From assembly GCA_025964675.1 (NCBI GenBank), contig JAOPYI010000171.1:1-64000 (forward strand): a stretch of 64,000 nt of DNA, read 5' to 3'. Under the pieces are notes generated by a model that was given only the letters and a program-made list of their open reading frames with translations, did not search any database and was not told where the DNA came from. Origin of the DNA: Sphaerisporangium sp. Its GTDB lineage: Bacteria > Actinomycetota > Actinomycetes > Streptosporangiales > Streptosporangiaceae. The translations under genes were made by a program, and so were the position numbers. Below, piece after piece: positions 1 through 7,647 of this stretch (position 1 is its first letter; every line of letters starts with the position of its first letter).

Positions 1-530
1 TCGCCCTGTTCCATCTGCCGAAGACCGTCGGCCAGCTGATCGTTCTCCAGAAGCTCCCGGTCCTGCAGGCGCCGCCAGACCGCCTCGACCAGATTCCGGG
101 TGCGACCGGCCCGGCGCAGATCCTGGACGAGCGTTGCCACGGCGTACAGACGCTCGGCTTCAAGCATCAGACGGGGTCTTCCCCTGACCGGGACGAGCAG
201 CCCTTCCTTGGCCCATGCACGAACCGTCTTCTCGTCGACGTCGAGAATCTTCGATGCGATCGTCGCCCGCACCGGCTCGGCGTGAGCGAGCAGATCCTGG
301 ACGACCTCCCGGACCGTGTCACGGGTGCCGGTCTCATGAGTGCTGGCGGCCACTCCGTCCAGCCGCTGCGCCTGCTCGAACAAGACCAGCGCCGCCCGCT
401 CCTCGACCTCTTTCCTGCGAGGAGCCCGTACCGCGCCACCCGTCTCAGGATCGCTTTGCGGCGGGAGCGCCCGATGCTTTCGCTTCTTCGCGGCTCCCGC
501 CGAAGGCTTCCGGGGCCTGACATCAGCCAT
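1..530 (-). CDS. HTH DNA-binding protein, 3' end outside the window
   Basis: The frame is open from an ATG at 528-530 to the left edge, giving 176 codons without a stop. A GGAAGGAG Shine-Dalgarno lies about 11 bases upstream of the ATG. The N-terminal 45 residues are basic and low in complexity. Around residues 80-110 there is a helix-turn-helix of the MerR/excisionase type (ATIASKILDVDEKTVRAWAK), with a GLLVPVRGRPRLM wing. A helical, charged region follows (VEAVWRRLQDRELLENDQL). Such proteins bind DNA and often pair with a toxin or another small gene, but the likely partner lies outside the window. I do not recognise a named family. The reading frame is clear; the function is only inferred from the HTH. 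Confidence 0.7.
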   Translation of the reverse strand, partial: MADVRPRKPSAGAAKKRKHRALPPQSDPETGGAVRAPRRKEVEERAALVLFEQAQRLDGVAASTHETGTRDTVREVVQDLLAHAEPVRATIASKILDVDEKTVRAWAKEGLLVPVRGRPRLMLEAERLYAVATLVQDLRRAGRTRNLVEAVWRRLQDRELLENDQLADGLRQMEQG

Positions 531-979
531 GAGGATGGTTCTCCTTCCCCCCTCATGCTACTCCCTGTTTCAGGCCCAAACCCGGGAGTCAAACTTTGAT
601 CTTTCGTCAAGACGGGTCACCTGGCTTGACGTTGGTGCCGTCCGGACCGTAGTAATCATCGAGGTTCTCAACACTCGGCGGTCCGGTCACCGCCGCGCGC
701 CTGTGCACGGACCATGGCCTGCGGAGTCGGTTCGGACAGAGCTCGAAAGGAATGCCCTCTGCGGGTTTCCGGCCCGGTCAACCCGGAGCGGAGTCCGGCG
801 ACCACACTCGTTTTCCTCTCCAGCCGGAAAGGTCCAACCCGTTCTGCCATGAGATCGGGTACGGCGAGGCCGTCGACCCCGCCGTCAGCGCGCGTCGTGA
901 GCCGGGGCGGCGCTCACCGATCGCGCCGATGGCCGATGCCGGCGTCGATCAGGTCGATGAAAGGATTCCGTCCGTGGTG
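531..979. other. gene-poor stretch
   Basis: Apart from the C-terminal remnant at 607-690, I see no convincing gene here. Frames on both strands are Arg/Ser/Pro-rich and lack recognisable domains. A TTGACG at 626-631 and TAGTAA at 650-655, 18 bases apart, resemble a rightward promoter, but no gene follows it. Confidence 0.4.
607..690 (-). pseudogene. possible C-terminal remnant of a lost gene
   Basis: A 27-codon frame starting at a GTG ends in VENLDDYYGPDGTNVKPGDP, S and a TGA at 607-609. The end looks like a genuine protein C-terminus, with actinobacterial codon choice. It lies 76 bases upstream of the HTH gene on the same strand. The frame stays open some way above the GTG, but the sequence there does not look coding, so the rest of the gene appears deleted or frameshifted. 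It could also be a short chance frame. Confidence 0.3.
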
Positions 980-1369
980 TCACTGGCTGGTGAAGCGGGT
1001 GGGTCGCATGACGAGAACCACCCTGCGCTCGGCGTCACCGACCGGCGCTTCGTACTCCAGCCCGTAGCGCTTGGCCAGTACGTCGAAGAAGACGCCCCCG
1101 GGATCGGGGTCGAGCCGTTCGACAGTGCCGCGGACCTCCAGGTAGCGGTATGGCTGGTCCGGATCGTTGATCGAGAGGGCCACGTGAGGACGAGCGCTCG
1201 CGTTGCGTCCCTTCTGCCGGTCGGTCGTGGTGGTGAAGCGCAGGAACTCGCCGTCCCAGATGGTCCACACCGGCGTCACCTGCGGGGTGCCGTCGGGCAT
1301 CAGCGTCGCCAGGTGCGCGTACAGGGGGCGGGCCAGCAGGTCGAGGTGGCTTTCCGGAATCACGGTCAT
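980..1369 (-). CDS. PPOX-class F420-dependent oxidoreductase
   Basis: This 129-residue protein belongs to the pyridoxamine 5'-phosphate oxidase-like split-barrel superfamily, in the small actinobacterial class that uses F420 or flavin. Visible marks are the N-terminal LARPLYAHLATLMPDGTPQV (substrate/cofactor strand), TPVWTIWDGEFLRFTT, a KGRNASARPHVALSINDPDQ segment, and YRYLEVRGTVE. The full family length is present. It is divergent from a MarR regulator, with 70 bases and a palindrome between them, so it is a likely target of that regulator. The cytoplasmic substrate is unknown; related proteins reduce enones or degrade haem-like compounds. Confidence 0.85.
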   Translation of the reverse strand: MTVIPESHLDLLARPLYAHLATLMPDGTPQVTPVWTIWDGEFLRFTTTTDRQKGRNASARPHVALSINDPDQPYRYLEVRGTVERLDPDPGGVFFDVLAKRYGLEYEAPVGDAERRVVLVMRPTRFTSQ

Positions 1370-1379
1370 GAAGACACAC

Positions 1380-1395
1380 TATCAAAGCTTTGATA
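1380..1395. promoter_or_regulatory. palindromic operator between PPOX gene and marR
   Basis: TATCAAAGCTTTGATA is a perfect 16-base palindrome. It lies between the divergent starts and overlaps the -35 zone of a rightward promoter with a TATACT -10 at 1410-1415. A further half-site (ATCAA) follows at 1399-1403. MarR proteins typically bind such AT-rich inverted repeats between themselves and a divergent gene. The palindrome is seen directly; the binding is inferred. Confidence 0.65.
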
Positions 1396-1439
1396 TCTAT
1401 CAATCTTCTTATACTCGTGATGACTTGTAAGCTCCGCTC

Positions 1440-1862
1440 ATGGACATGCCTGCGGAGGAGCGGCTCGGCCTGCCCGTAAAACGTGCCGAACAGCGGCTCA
1501 TGGCAGCCAAGCACGCGGCGGTGAAGACTGCGGGACTGACCGTGCCACAATACGCCGCCTTACTCGTGCTAGCTGACAACCCGGGCATCTCCGCGGCCGC
1601 CCTGGCCAGGGAGTGCCTCGTCACCCCGCAGGCGATGACCGTCGTGCTGAAGAACCTGCTGGAGCACGGCCTGATCGAGCGCGGCCCGCATCAGTGGCAT
1701 CGCACGATGCTGGAGACCCACCTCACCGACACGGGACGCGACACGCTGCGCACCGCGGACGCGGCGGCCGTGGTCATCGAGCGCAGGATCGCCGACGCCT
1801 TCACCCCGGACGAACGCGACTCCCTCCGCGACCTGCTCGCCCGCTTCACCCAGGCGATCTAG
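1440..1862 (+). CDS. MarR family transcriptional regulator
   Basis: The protein has 140 residues, usual for MarR. The winged helix runs from about residue 33 to 100: LTVPQYAALLVLADNPGI, then the recognition helix region LARECLVTPQAMTVVLKNLL, then the wing (IERGPHQWHRTMLETHLTD). N- and C-terminal helices form the dimer interface. It is divergently transcribed from the PPOX oxidoreductase and probably represses both promoters through the palindrome at 1380-1395, released by an unknown ligand or redox signal. A nested hairpin follows the stop. Confidence 0.88.
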   Translation: MDMPAEERLGLPVKRAEQRLMAAKHAAVKTAGLTVPQYAALLVLADNPGISAAALARECLVTPQAMTVVLKNLLEHGLIERGPHQWHRTMLETHLTDTGRDTLRTADAAAVVIERRIADAFTPDERDSLRDLLARFTQAI

Positions 1863-1867
1863 TACCG

Positions 1868-1909
1868 CGTCGGGCAACGTTCACCTTGCCGGTGACCTCA
1901 TGCCCGACG
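1868..1909 (+). terminator. nested stem-loop after marR
   Basis: CGTCGGGCA (1868-1876) pairs with TGCCCGACG (1901-1909). Inside it TCACC (1881-1885) pairs with GGTGA (1891-1895). The structure starts five bases after the marR stop. It lacks a strong T-run, as is common in high-GC actinobacteria. Confidence 0.6.
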
Positions 1910-1917
1910 ACCCGGGC

Positions 1918-1985
1918 GCGGAAGTCTCGTCACCTCCCGCTTTCAACCGAAGCGGAAGTCTCGTCACCTCTCGCTTTCAACCGAA
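1918..1985. repeat. 34-bp tandem direct repeat
   Basis: Two adjacent 34-base copies (1918-1951 and 1952-1985) differ at a single base. Each carries GAAGTCTCGTCACCT and CGCTTTCAACCGAA. Across the junction CCGCTT (1937-1942) and AAGCGG (1950-1955) form an inverted repeat. No gene runs through it. It may be a protein-binding site or a scar of an integrated element. Confidence 0.75.
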
Positions 1986-2066
1986 CACGATGACGCGCCA
2001 GAACTTCACCATCGCCCACGGCGCCGCGACAAGATCGGGCAAGCGAATACGGCTCACGCCCAGAAG

Positions 2067-2216
2067 ATGAGCATGAGCCGTACTGCAAGCTCTGGAGAGC
2101 TACGTCAGGACATCCTGCGCTACCGGGGACACGACCACGCGGACGCATATTTCGCCCTTGTATACGATCCGGAAAAGCACATCCTCAACGCATCCGGCTT
2201 CGAGTTCGGGTCTTAA
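2067..2216 (+). pseudogene. C-terminal remnant resembling DpnII/MboI-type PD-(D/E)XK nuclease
   Basis: This 49-codon frame (ATG 2067, TAA 2214-2216) contains ELRQDILRYRGHDHADAYFA followed by LVYDPEKHILNASGFE. That pattern, a helix with an [R/K]xH pair, a hydrophobic strand ending in VYDP, then I-x-N-x-x-G-x-E, matches the C-terminal end of restriction-endonuclease-like domains of the DpnII/MboI family as I remember it. The catalytic part is absent. A 26-codon frame at 1990-2070 overlaps its start (ATGA) and may be part of the same decayed gene in another frame. I read this as a fossil of a defence or mobile gene. Confidence 0.4.
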
Positions 2217-2256
2217 TCACCCAGTAGAGAGAACTCAGACAGCCCGCAGAGGTCTT

Positions 2257-2287
2257 CCAGTGGTTCCGTCCGATACGGAACCACTGG
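2257..2287. terminator. perfect 13-bp-arm hairpin
   Basis: CCAGTGGTTCCGT (2257-2269) and ACGGAACCACTGG (2275-2287) are perfect reverse complements around a 5-base loop. It lies between the nuclease remnant and the 3' end of the leftward msrA gene. It could terminate transcription from either side, although neither flank has a T-tract. The stretch 2288-2410 holds nothing else I recognise. Confidence 0.6.
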
Positions 2288-2410
2288 ACGCGACATCGGC
2301 CAAGAGCACGATTCCCAGGCAACGCTGCGGGCAGACGCCTACTTGCCCACAGCCGACGTTTCGCCGCCGCTCACGACTCAATCTCTTGCCGGCGCCTGAT
2401 GGTCGTCAGT

Positions 2411-3073
2411 TCACTCATCAGCAGGCGCGATGCCTACCGGACAGGAGACCCCGGTGCCGCCGATGCCGCAGTAGCCATTGGGCACTTTGTACAGATATTG
2501 CTGGTGATAGTCCTCCGCGAAGAAGTACTCAGGTGCGGGGGTGATCTCCGTGGTGATGGGGTCGTAGCCGGCGGTGGTGAGGACCTGCTGGTAGGCGTCG
2601 CGGGAGGCCAGGGCGGACTTCTCCTGGGCGGCGCCGTGGGTGTAGATCGCCGAGCGGTACTGCGTGCCGACGTCGTTGCCCTGGCGCATGCCCTGTGTCG
2701 GGTCGTGCTCCTCCCAGAAGATCTTGAGGAGTTCCTCGTACGACACCCCGCGGGGATCGAAGACGACGCGCACGACCTCGGTGTGGCCCGTGCGGCCGCT
2801 GCACACTTCCTCATATGTCGGGTTCGGGGTGTGACCGCCTTGGTAGCCGACCGACGTGGAGACGACGCCCGGAGTCTGCCAGAACTTGCGCTCGGCGCCC
2901 CAGAAACAGCCGAGGCCGAACTCCGCTATCTCGGTCCCCTCCGGGTACGGCCCGGCCAGGGGGGCGTCCAGCACCGCGTGCCGCTCGGGCACCGGCATCG
3001 TCGCCGTACGCCCGGGGAGCGCTTCCTCGGGGGTCACCATCGAAGTCTTGTTCTTGCCGAAGAGCCAGCCCAT
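2411..3073 (-). CDS. msrA: peptide-methionine (S)-S-oxide reductase MsrA
   Basis: MsrA repairs oxidised methionine (S-sulfoxide) in proteins, using thioredoxin as reductant. The catalytic motif GCFWG lies at residues 55-59 (Cys56), followed by [20 protein letters not shown] and [24 protein letters not shown], all family hallmarks. Resolving cysteines are likely in the C-terminal [12 protein letters not shown]. At 220 residues it is a full-length long-form MsrA. The ATG at 3071-3073 has GGAGG four bases upstream. It is divergent from rarD across a 138-base AT-rich gap. Confidence 0.96.
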   Translation of the reverse strand: MGWLFGKNKTSMVTPEEALPGRTATMPVPERHAVLDAPLAGPYPEGTEIAEFGLGCFWGAERKFWQTPGVVSTSVGYQGGHTPNPTYEEVCSGRTGHTEVVRVVFDPRGVSYEELLKIFWEEHDPTQGMRQGNDVGTQYRSAIYTHGAAQEKSALASRDAYQQVLTTAGYDPITTEITPAPEYFFAEDYHQQYLYKVPNGYCGIGGTGVSCPVGIAPADE

Positions 3074-3175
3074 CGCGCACCTCCGTCAGACACTCTTGCA
3101 GACAGCCCAACCACCGGACCGAGGGTCTTGTTCCTTACGTAAGCATCCCTTAATAAATGACGAAGACTTACTTAT

Positions 3176-3211
3176 TTGTGATAAAGGCTGCCAGCAGCGA
3201 AAATAGGCTGC
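3176..3211 (+). promoter_or_regulatory. probable leaderless promoter of rarD
   Basis: TTGTGA (3176-3181) and GAAAAT (3199-3204) are 17 bases apart and place transcription start at or next to the rarD ATG (3212). No Shine-Dalgarno is visible upstream of that ATG, so a leaderless mRNA is plausible. A CTTACGTAAG palindrome at 3134-3143 lies further upstream, between the divergent msrA and rarD. Confidence 0.45.
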
Positions 3212-4129
3212 ATGCCTGATTCGCGCCGTGGTGTCCTGTACGGCATAGCCGCCTATGCCATGTGGGGACTCTTCCCACTCTACTGGCCCCTGCTCAAGCC
3301 CTCAGGGGCAGTAGAGATCCTCGCCCACCGCATGGTCTGGTCGCTCGTCGCGGTCATCGCGGTGCTGGCCGTACGGCGCCACTGGTCGTGGTTCGGTGAC
3401 CTGGCCAGGCAGCCAAGGAAGCTCATCCTGCTCGCCCTCGCCGCCGTCGTCGTCTCGGTCAACTGGGGCGTCTACATCTACGCCGTCAACGCAGGCCACG
3501 TGGTCGAGAGCGCGCTCGGGTACTTCATCAATCCCCTGGTCAGCGTGCTCTTCGGAGTACTGATCTTCCACGAGCGGCTGCGCCCGTGGCAGTGGGCTGC
3601 GGTGGGTCTCGGAGCCCTGGCCGTCGTCGTGCTGACCGTGGACTACGGCCGGCCGCCGTGGATCGCCTTCGTGCTCGCGGCGAGCTTCGGCACGTACGGC
3701 CTGATCAAGAAGTCCGCCAACGTGGGCGCGGCCGAGAGCCTGACCGTGGAGACCCTTGTCCTCCTGATACCGGCGCTGGCGTACCTTGTCTTCCTCCAGG
3801 TCCAGGGCGCGGCGACCTTCGGTGACCACGGTCTCGGGCACGCGGCACTGCTCGCGGGCGCCGGCGTGGTGACGGCGATCCCTCTGATGTGCTTCACCGC
3901 CGCCGCGATCCGCGTCCCACTCACCGTGATCGGTCTTCTGCAGTACATCGCCCCCATCCTGCAGTTCCTTTGTGGCGTGCTGGTGGCCCACGAGACCATG
4001 CCCCCCAGTCGTTGGGCCGGTTTCGCGATCATCTGGCTCGCCCTGGTGGTCTTCAGCTGGGAAGGACTCCACAACGCCCACACGGTCAGGCGTGCGGCGA
4101 ACAGAGCCCCTGCCCTCGAGGCCGTCTGA
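3212..4129 (+). CDS. rarD: EamA family transporter RarD
   Basis: This 305-residue inner-membrane protein has about ten predicted membrane helices in two EamA repeats. RarD-type signatures include the start GVLYGIAAYAMWGLFPLYWP, EILAHRMVWS, the NWGVYIYAVNAGHVVESALG block, YFINPLVSVLFG, and in the second half IPLMCFTAAAIRVPLTVIGL followed by LQYIAPILQFL. RarD proteins were first linked to chloramphenicol sensitivity, but the substrate remains uncertain. It stands alone, divergent from msrA. Confidence 0.9.
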   Translation: MPDSRRGVLYGIAAYAMWGLFPLYWPLLKPSGAVEILAHRMVWSLVAVIAVLAVRRHWSWFGDLARQPRKLILLALAAVVVSVNWGVYIYAVNAGHVVESALGYFINPLVSVLFGVLIFHERLRPWQWAAVGLGALAVVVLTVDYGRPPWIAFVLAASFGTYGLIKKSANVGAAESLTVETLVLLIPALAYLVFLQVQGAATFGDHGLGHAALLAGAGVVTAIPLMCFTAAAIRVPLTVIGLLQYIAPILQFLCGVLVAHETMPPSRWAGFAIIWLALVVFSWEGLHNAHTVRRAANRAPALEAV

Positions 4130-4253
4130 CCTACGCCGCCGGACGTATCCGGCGGCCGGCCACTACCTCCTCGGCCGTACGGCGCACCCCCCCGGACGGG
4201 GGACGACGGCTGCCTCCGCAGACGAGAGCATCGACGGGACCGAGGGGGTAAAG

Positions 4254-5066
4254 ATGGCAGATCGCCTGTTTCGCTTCGGGGTCGTCGCCGGGAGGGCGGA
4301 GGACTCCGGTCACTGGACCGGGCTCGCCCGCCGCGCGGAGGACCTCGGCTACGCGACCTTCCTGACACCGGACACGCTCAACACGCTTCCGCCGCTGATG
4401 TCGCTGAGTGCGGCGGCGGCCGCGACGACCTCCATCGGGCTGGGCACGTTCGTCCTCGCGGCCCCGTACCGGCGGCCGGAGCAGCTCGCCTGGGAGGTCG
4501 CCGGGCTCAGCTTCCTGTCGGGCGGGCGGTTCGAGCTCGGGCTCGGCGCCGGCCGTCCGGACGCTCGGGAGGACGCGGCCAGGCTGGGCATGCCGTACGG
4601 CTCCGCCGACCAGCGGATCAGGCAGCTCGAGGAGGTGATCCGCCACACTAGGAAATGGCCGGGTACGGGGCCGGCTCCGCGCCTGCTGATCGCGGCCTCG
4701 GGCGCCCGGATGATGGGCTTCGCCGCGCGGAACGCCGACACCGTCGCCCTCGGGCTCCCCGCGTCCACCCCTGAGGACGGCCTGGCGGAGCATGTACGCC
4801 TGATCCGGCAGGCGAGCGACGACTTCGACACCCTGGAGCTCAGCGCCGGCATCCACGCGGTCGGGGACGAGGTGCCCCCGTGGCTGGTCCAGCAACTCGG
4901 CGGCGGCGTCCCGGAGGACTCCATCGCGGTGCTGAAGGGATCACCCCGGCAGATGGCCGACCGGCTGCTCCGCCGCAGGGACACGCACCAGATCTCCTAC
5001 ATCACGGTGAACGCGATGTACGCCGACCACCTGGCTCCCGTCGTGCAGCTGCTCGCGGGAACCTGA
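4254..5066 (+). CDS. LLM-class (F420/flavin) oxidoreductase
   Basis: This luciferase-like monooxygenase-fold protein of 270 residues starts at the ATG at 4254, just downstream of GAGGGGGTAAAG. Family marks: FRFGVVAGRAEDSGHWTGLA, ATFLTPDTLNTLPPLMSLSA, GLGTFVLAAPYRRPEQLAWE, LSFLSGGRFELGLGAGRPD, and a C-terminal VLKGSPRQMADRLL. It matches the actinobacterial TIGR03621-type F420-dependent group in pattern. Its substrate is unknown. It lies 124 bases after rarD and converges on the polyprenyl synthase with only 13 bases between stops. Confidence 0.88.
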   Translation: MADRLFRFGVVAGRAEDSGHWTGLARRAEDLGYATFLTPDTLNTLPPLMSLSAAAAATTSIGLGTFVLAAPYRRPEQLAWEVAGLSFLSGGRFELGLGAGRPDAREDAARLGMPYGSADQRIRQLEEVIRHTRKWPGTGPAPRLLIAASGARMMGFAARNADTVALGLPASTPEDGLAEHVRLIRQASDDFDTLELSAGIHAVGDEVPPWLVQQLGGGVPEDSIAVLKGSPRQMADRLLRRRDTHQISYITVNAMYADHLAPVVQLLAGT

Positions 5067-5079
5067 CCGGACAGGCCGC

Positions 5080-6075
5080 TCAGCCGGAGCGCTCGGCCAC
5101 GTAGTCGCAGAGGGCCAGCAGTGCCGAGCGGGCCGGGATATCGGGCAGGGAAGCCAGATCGGTACGCGCACGTTCGACCCAGGACATCAGCTCGGCACGG
5201 GCACGCACCATGGCGTGGTTGGCGTGGAGCAGCTCCACGGCCTCCTGGACGTCCTCATCCGGGACCGGACCCGAGAGCAGCTCCCGCAGCCGGGCGTCCT
5301 CGGAGGCCGTGGACGCGAGCACGTACAGGACAGGGAGCGTGCGGATGCCTTCACGCAGGTCGGTGCCCGGGGTCTTGCCGCTCTCGCCCGCAGAGGATGC
5401 GACGTCCAGCAGGTCGTCCCCGAGCTGCCAGGCCACACCGATGGCCTCGCAGGCGCTGGTGAGACGGCCGACGACCTCGACGGGGGCTCCGGCGAGCATC
5501 GCGCCGAACCGGCCCGAGGTGGCGATCAGCGAACCGGTCTTGTCGGCCAGCACCTCGATGTAGTGGGTGACCGCGTCGACCCCGGGACGCGGCCCGATGG
5601 TCTCGCGGATCTGGCCACGGACCAGCCGGGAGAACGTCTGCGCCTGGATGCGGACCAGCTCGGGGCCGAGGTCGGCGAGGATCTCGGACGCCTGGGCGAA
5701 GAGGTAGTCACCCGTGAGGATGGCCACCGTGTTGTCCCACCGGGCGTTGGCGGACGGTGAGCCCCTGCGCACCCGGGCCTCATCCATGACGTCGTCGTGG
5801 TAGAGCGTCGCGAGGTGGGTGAGCTCGATGACCACCGCCCCTGGTACGACGCCGGGGGCGCTCGGGTCACCGAAGTGGGACGCCAGCAGCACGATCATCG
5901 CGCGGAAGCGCTTGCCCCCGGCCTCGATGAGGTGCTTGGACGCCTCCGCGACGAAGGCGTCCTCGCTGTCGGCCGACGTGCGGAGCAGCTTCTCGACGGC
6001 GTCGAGGCCGCTGGCGATGTCCGCCGCCAGCCCCTCGTCGATGAAAGGCAGGTCGACTACGGGCGGCGCGGCCAT
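5080..6075 (-). CDS. polyprenyl diphosphate synthase (menaquinone side chain)
   Basis: This trans-prenyltransferase builds long isoprenoid diphosphates from IPP and an allylic primer. The 331 residues contain GGKRFR (53-58), the first Asp-rich motif HDDVMD near residue 93, and the second, QLGDDLLD, near residue 219, with the actinobacterial GDDLLD rather than a strict DDxxD. RGSPSAN and the KTGSLIATS helix are also typical. It is the last gene of the leftward nuo block, 12 bases after the nuoN stop, with TAGGAG upstream of its ATG. The context says it makes the menaquinone tail used by complex I. Confidence 0.93.
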   Translation of the reverse strand: MAAPPVVDLPFIDEGLAADIASGLDAVEKLLRTSADSEDAFVAEASKHLIEAGGKRFRAMIVLLASHFGDPSAPGVVPGAVVIELTHLATLYHDDVMDEARVRRGSPSANARWDNTVAILTGDYLFAQASEILADLGPELVRIQAQTFSRLVRGQIRETIGPRPGVDAVTHYIEVLADKTGSLIATSGRFGAMLAGAPVEVVGRLTSACEAIGVAWQLGDDLLDVASSAGESGKTPGTDLREGIRTLPVLYVLASTASEDARLRELLSGPVPDEDVQEAVELLHANHAMVRARAELMSWVERARTDLASLPDIPARSALLALCDYVAERSG

Positions 6076-6087
6076 GAATTACTACTC

Positions 6088-7647
6088 CTAACGGACGAAC
6101 AGCGACTGCGCAGCGGAGTGCGCGAGGTCGAGCACCGGCTGCGGGAAGACCCCGAGAACTACCGTAGCCGCCGCCGAAAGCGTTACCACAGCCGCCGTTC
6201 CCATGGTCGGTACGGCGATGGTGGGGCCATCGGCCGCCGGGTCGCTGAAGAACATCAGGACGATCACGCGGACGTAGAAGAACGCCGCCATCGCGGACGT
6301 GACCACACCCACGATGACCAGCGCCGTGGCCCCACCGGAGACCGCCGCGGAGAACACGGCGTACTTCCCGAAGAAGCCCGACGTGAGCGGGATGCCCGCG
6401 AACGCGAGCAGGAAGAGCGCGAAGACGCCCGCGAGAACGGGCGACCGCTTGCCGAGGCCCGCCCAGCGGGACAGGTGCCCGGCCTCGCCACCGGCGTCGC
6501 GCACCATCGTGACGACCGCGAAGGCGCCGACCGTGGCGAAGCCGTAGGCCACCAGGTAGAACAGGATGCCGGCGAGCGCGCCGACGTTCTGGGCCTCCTT
6601 GCCGGTGGCGACCACAGCGGTGAGCAGGAAGCCGGTGTGCGCGATCGAGGAGTAGGCCAGCATGCGCTTGATGTCGGTCTGGGTGATCGCGAGGATCGCG
6701 CCGACGATCATCGTGAGGATGGCCACGGCCCACAGCACGGGGATCCACTGCTGGTCGAGGTTGCCGAGCGCCACCCAGAAGACCCGCAGCAGCGCGCCGA
6801 ACGCGGCGATCAGCGTGCCGGAGGCCATGAGCGCGGTGATGGGGGTCGGGGAGCCCTGGTAGACATCGGGCTTCCACGCCTGGAACGGAGCGGCACCGAT
6901 CTTGAAGAGCAGGCCGACGCCCAGCATCGCGGCGCCCGTGAACAGCAGGCTGTCCTGCCCGCCGACGGTGGGGATGGCCTTCTCGATGGCCGCGAGGTCG
7001 ACCGACCCGGCGAAGCCGTACAGCAGCGCCATACCGTACAGGAAGAAGGCCGAGGAGAAGGCGCCGAGCAGGAAGTACTTCATCGCCGCCTCCTGCGAGA
7101 GCAGGCGGCGACGGCGGGCGAGGCCGCACAGGAGGTACAGCGGCAGCGACATGACCTCGAGGGCCACGAACATGATCAGCAGGTCGTTCGAGGCGGGGAA
7201 GAGCATCATGCCGCCGACGGCGAAGAGCACCAGCGGGTAGATCTCGGTGTGGGCGCCGCCCTCGGAGATCGCCTGGTCCTCTTCGGCGCTGCCGGGCACG
7301 GCGGCGGCCTGCGCGACGAAGTGCTCGTCGTCGTTGATCAGCAGCACGCTGACGATCGCCAGCAGGAGGATGGCGCCCCAGATGAACAGTGACGGCCCGT
7401 CCACGGCGACCGCACCCATGGCGGCTGCGGAGCGCACGCCCTTGAAGCCCTCCCAGACGGTCAGCGCGAACGCGCCGACCATCGACAGCACCGTGATGGG
7501 CATCTGGATTGACTTGCGCAGGTAGCGCGGCGTGAACGCCTCGACGAGGACACCGACGGTCGCCGCGCCGAAGATGAGGAGCATCGGCGCGAGCTCGCCG
7601 TATTCGATCTTCGGTGCTTCGATCACGGCGGCGGCGAGCGTGCTCAC
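6088..7647 (-). CDS. nuoN: NADH-quinone oxidoreductase subunit N
   Basis: This antiporter-like membrane subunit of complex I has 519 residues and about 14 membrane helices. Conserved stretches include ASNDLLIMFVALEVMSLPLY, KYFLLGAFSSAFFLYGMALL, FKIGAAPFQAWKPDVYQGSP, ITQTDIKRMLAYSSIAHTGF, and PLTSGFFGKYAVF. The Glu in ALEVMSLP and Lys residues of the proton path are present. The start is a GTG whose first bases overlap the nuoM stop (GTGA), typical of translational coupling. Confidence 0.97.
   Translation of the reverse strand: MSTLAAAVIEAPKIEYGELAPMLLIFGAATVGVLVEAFTPRYLRKSIQMPITVLSMVGAFALTVWEGFKGVRSAAAMGAVAVDGPSLFIWGAILLLAIVSVLLINDDEHFVAQAAAVPGSAEEDQAISEGGAHTEIYPLVLFAVGGMMLFPASNDLLIMFVALEVMSLPLYLLCGLARRRRLLSQEAAMKYFLLGAFSSAFFLYGMALLYGFAGSVDLAAIEKAIPTVGGQDSLLFTGAAMLGVGLLFKIGAAPFQAWKPDVYQGSPTPITALMASGTLIAAFGALLRVFWVALGNLDQQWIPVLWAVAILTMIVGAILAITQTDIKRMLAYSSIAHTGFLLTAVVATGKEAQNVGALAGILFYLVAYGFATVGAFAVVTMVRDAGGEAGHLSRWAGLGKRSPVLAGVFALFLLAFAGIPLTSGFFGKYAVFSAAVSGGATALVIVGVVTSAMAAFFYVRVIVLMFFSDPAADGPTIAVPTMGTAAVVTLSAAATVVLGVFPQPVLDLAHSAAQSLFVR

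Noticed and set aside
167-610. A 147-codon minus-strand frame at the left end
   Set aside because: It is Arg/Ser-rich and out of frame with the HTH gene, which has an HTH motif, a good start and a Shine-Dalgarno.
714-1067. Plus-strand frame in the gene-poor stretch
   Set aside because: Composition is Arg/Ser/Pro-rich, no domain is visible, and it runs into the antisense of the PPOX gene.
2217-2399. Continuation of the nuclease-remnant frame after its TAA
   Set aside because: The 60 codons downstream include the perfect hairpin and show no family resemblance; it is probably a chance open frame.
3134-3143. CTTACGTAAG palindrome as a named operator
   Set aside because: It is a short palindrome and matches no regulator site I can name with confidence.
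5797-7392. A 531-codon plus-strand frame opposite the polyprenyl synthase and nuoN
   Set aside because: Low-complexity antisense frame; both minus-strand genes are unambiguous.
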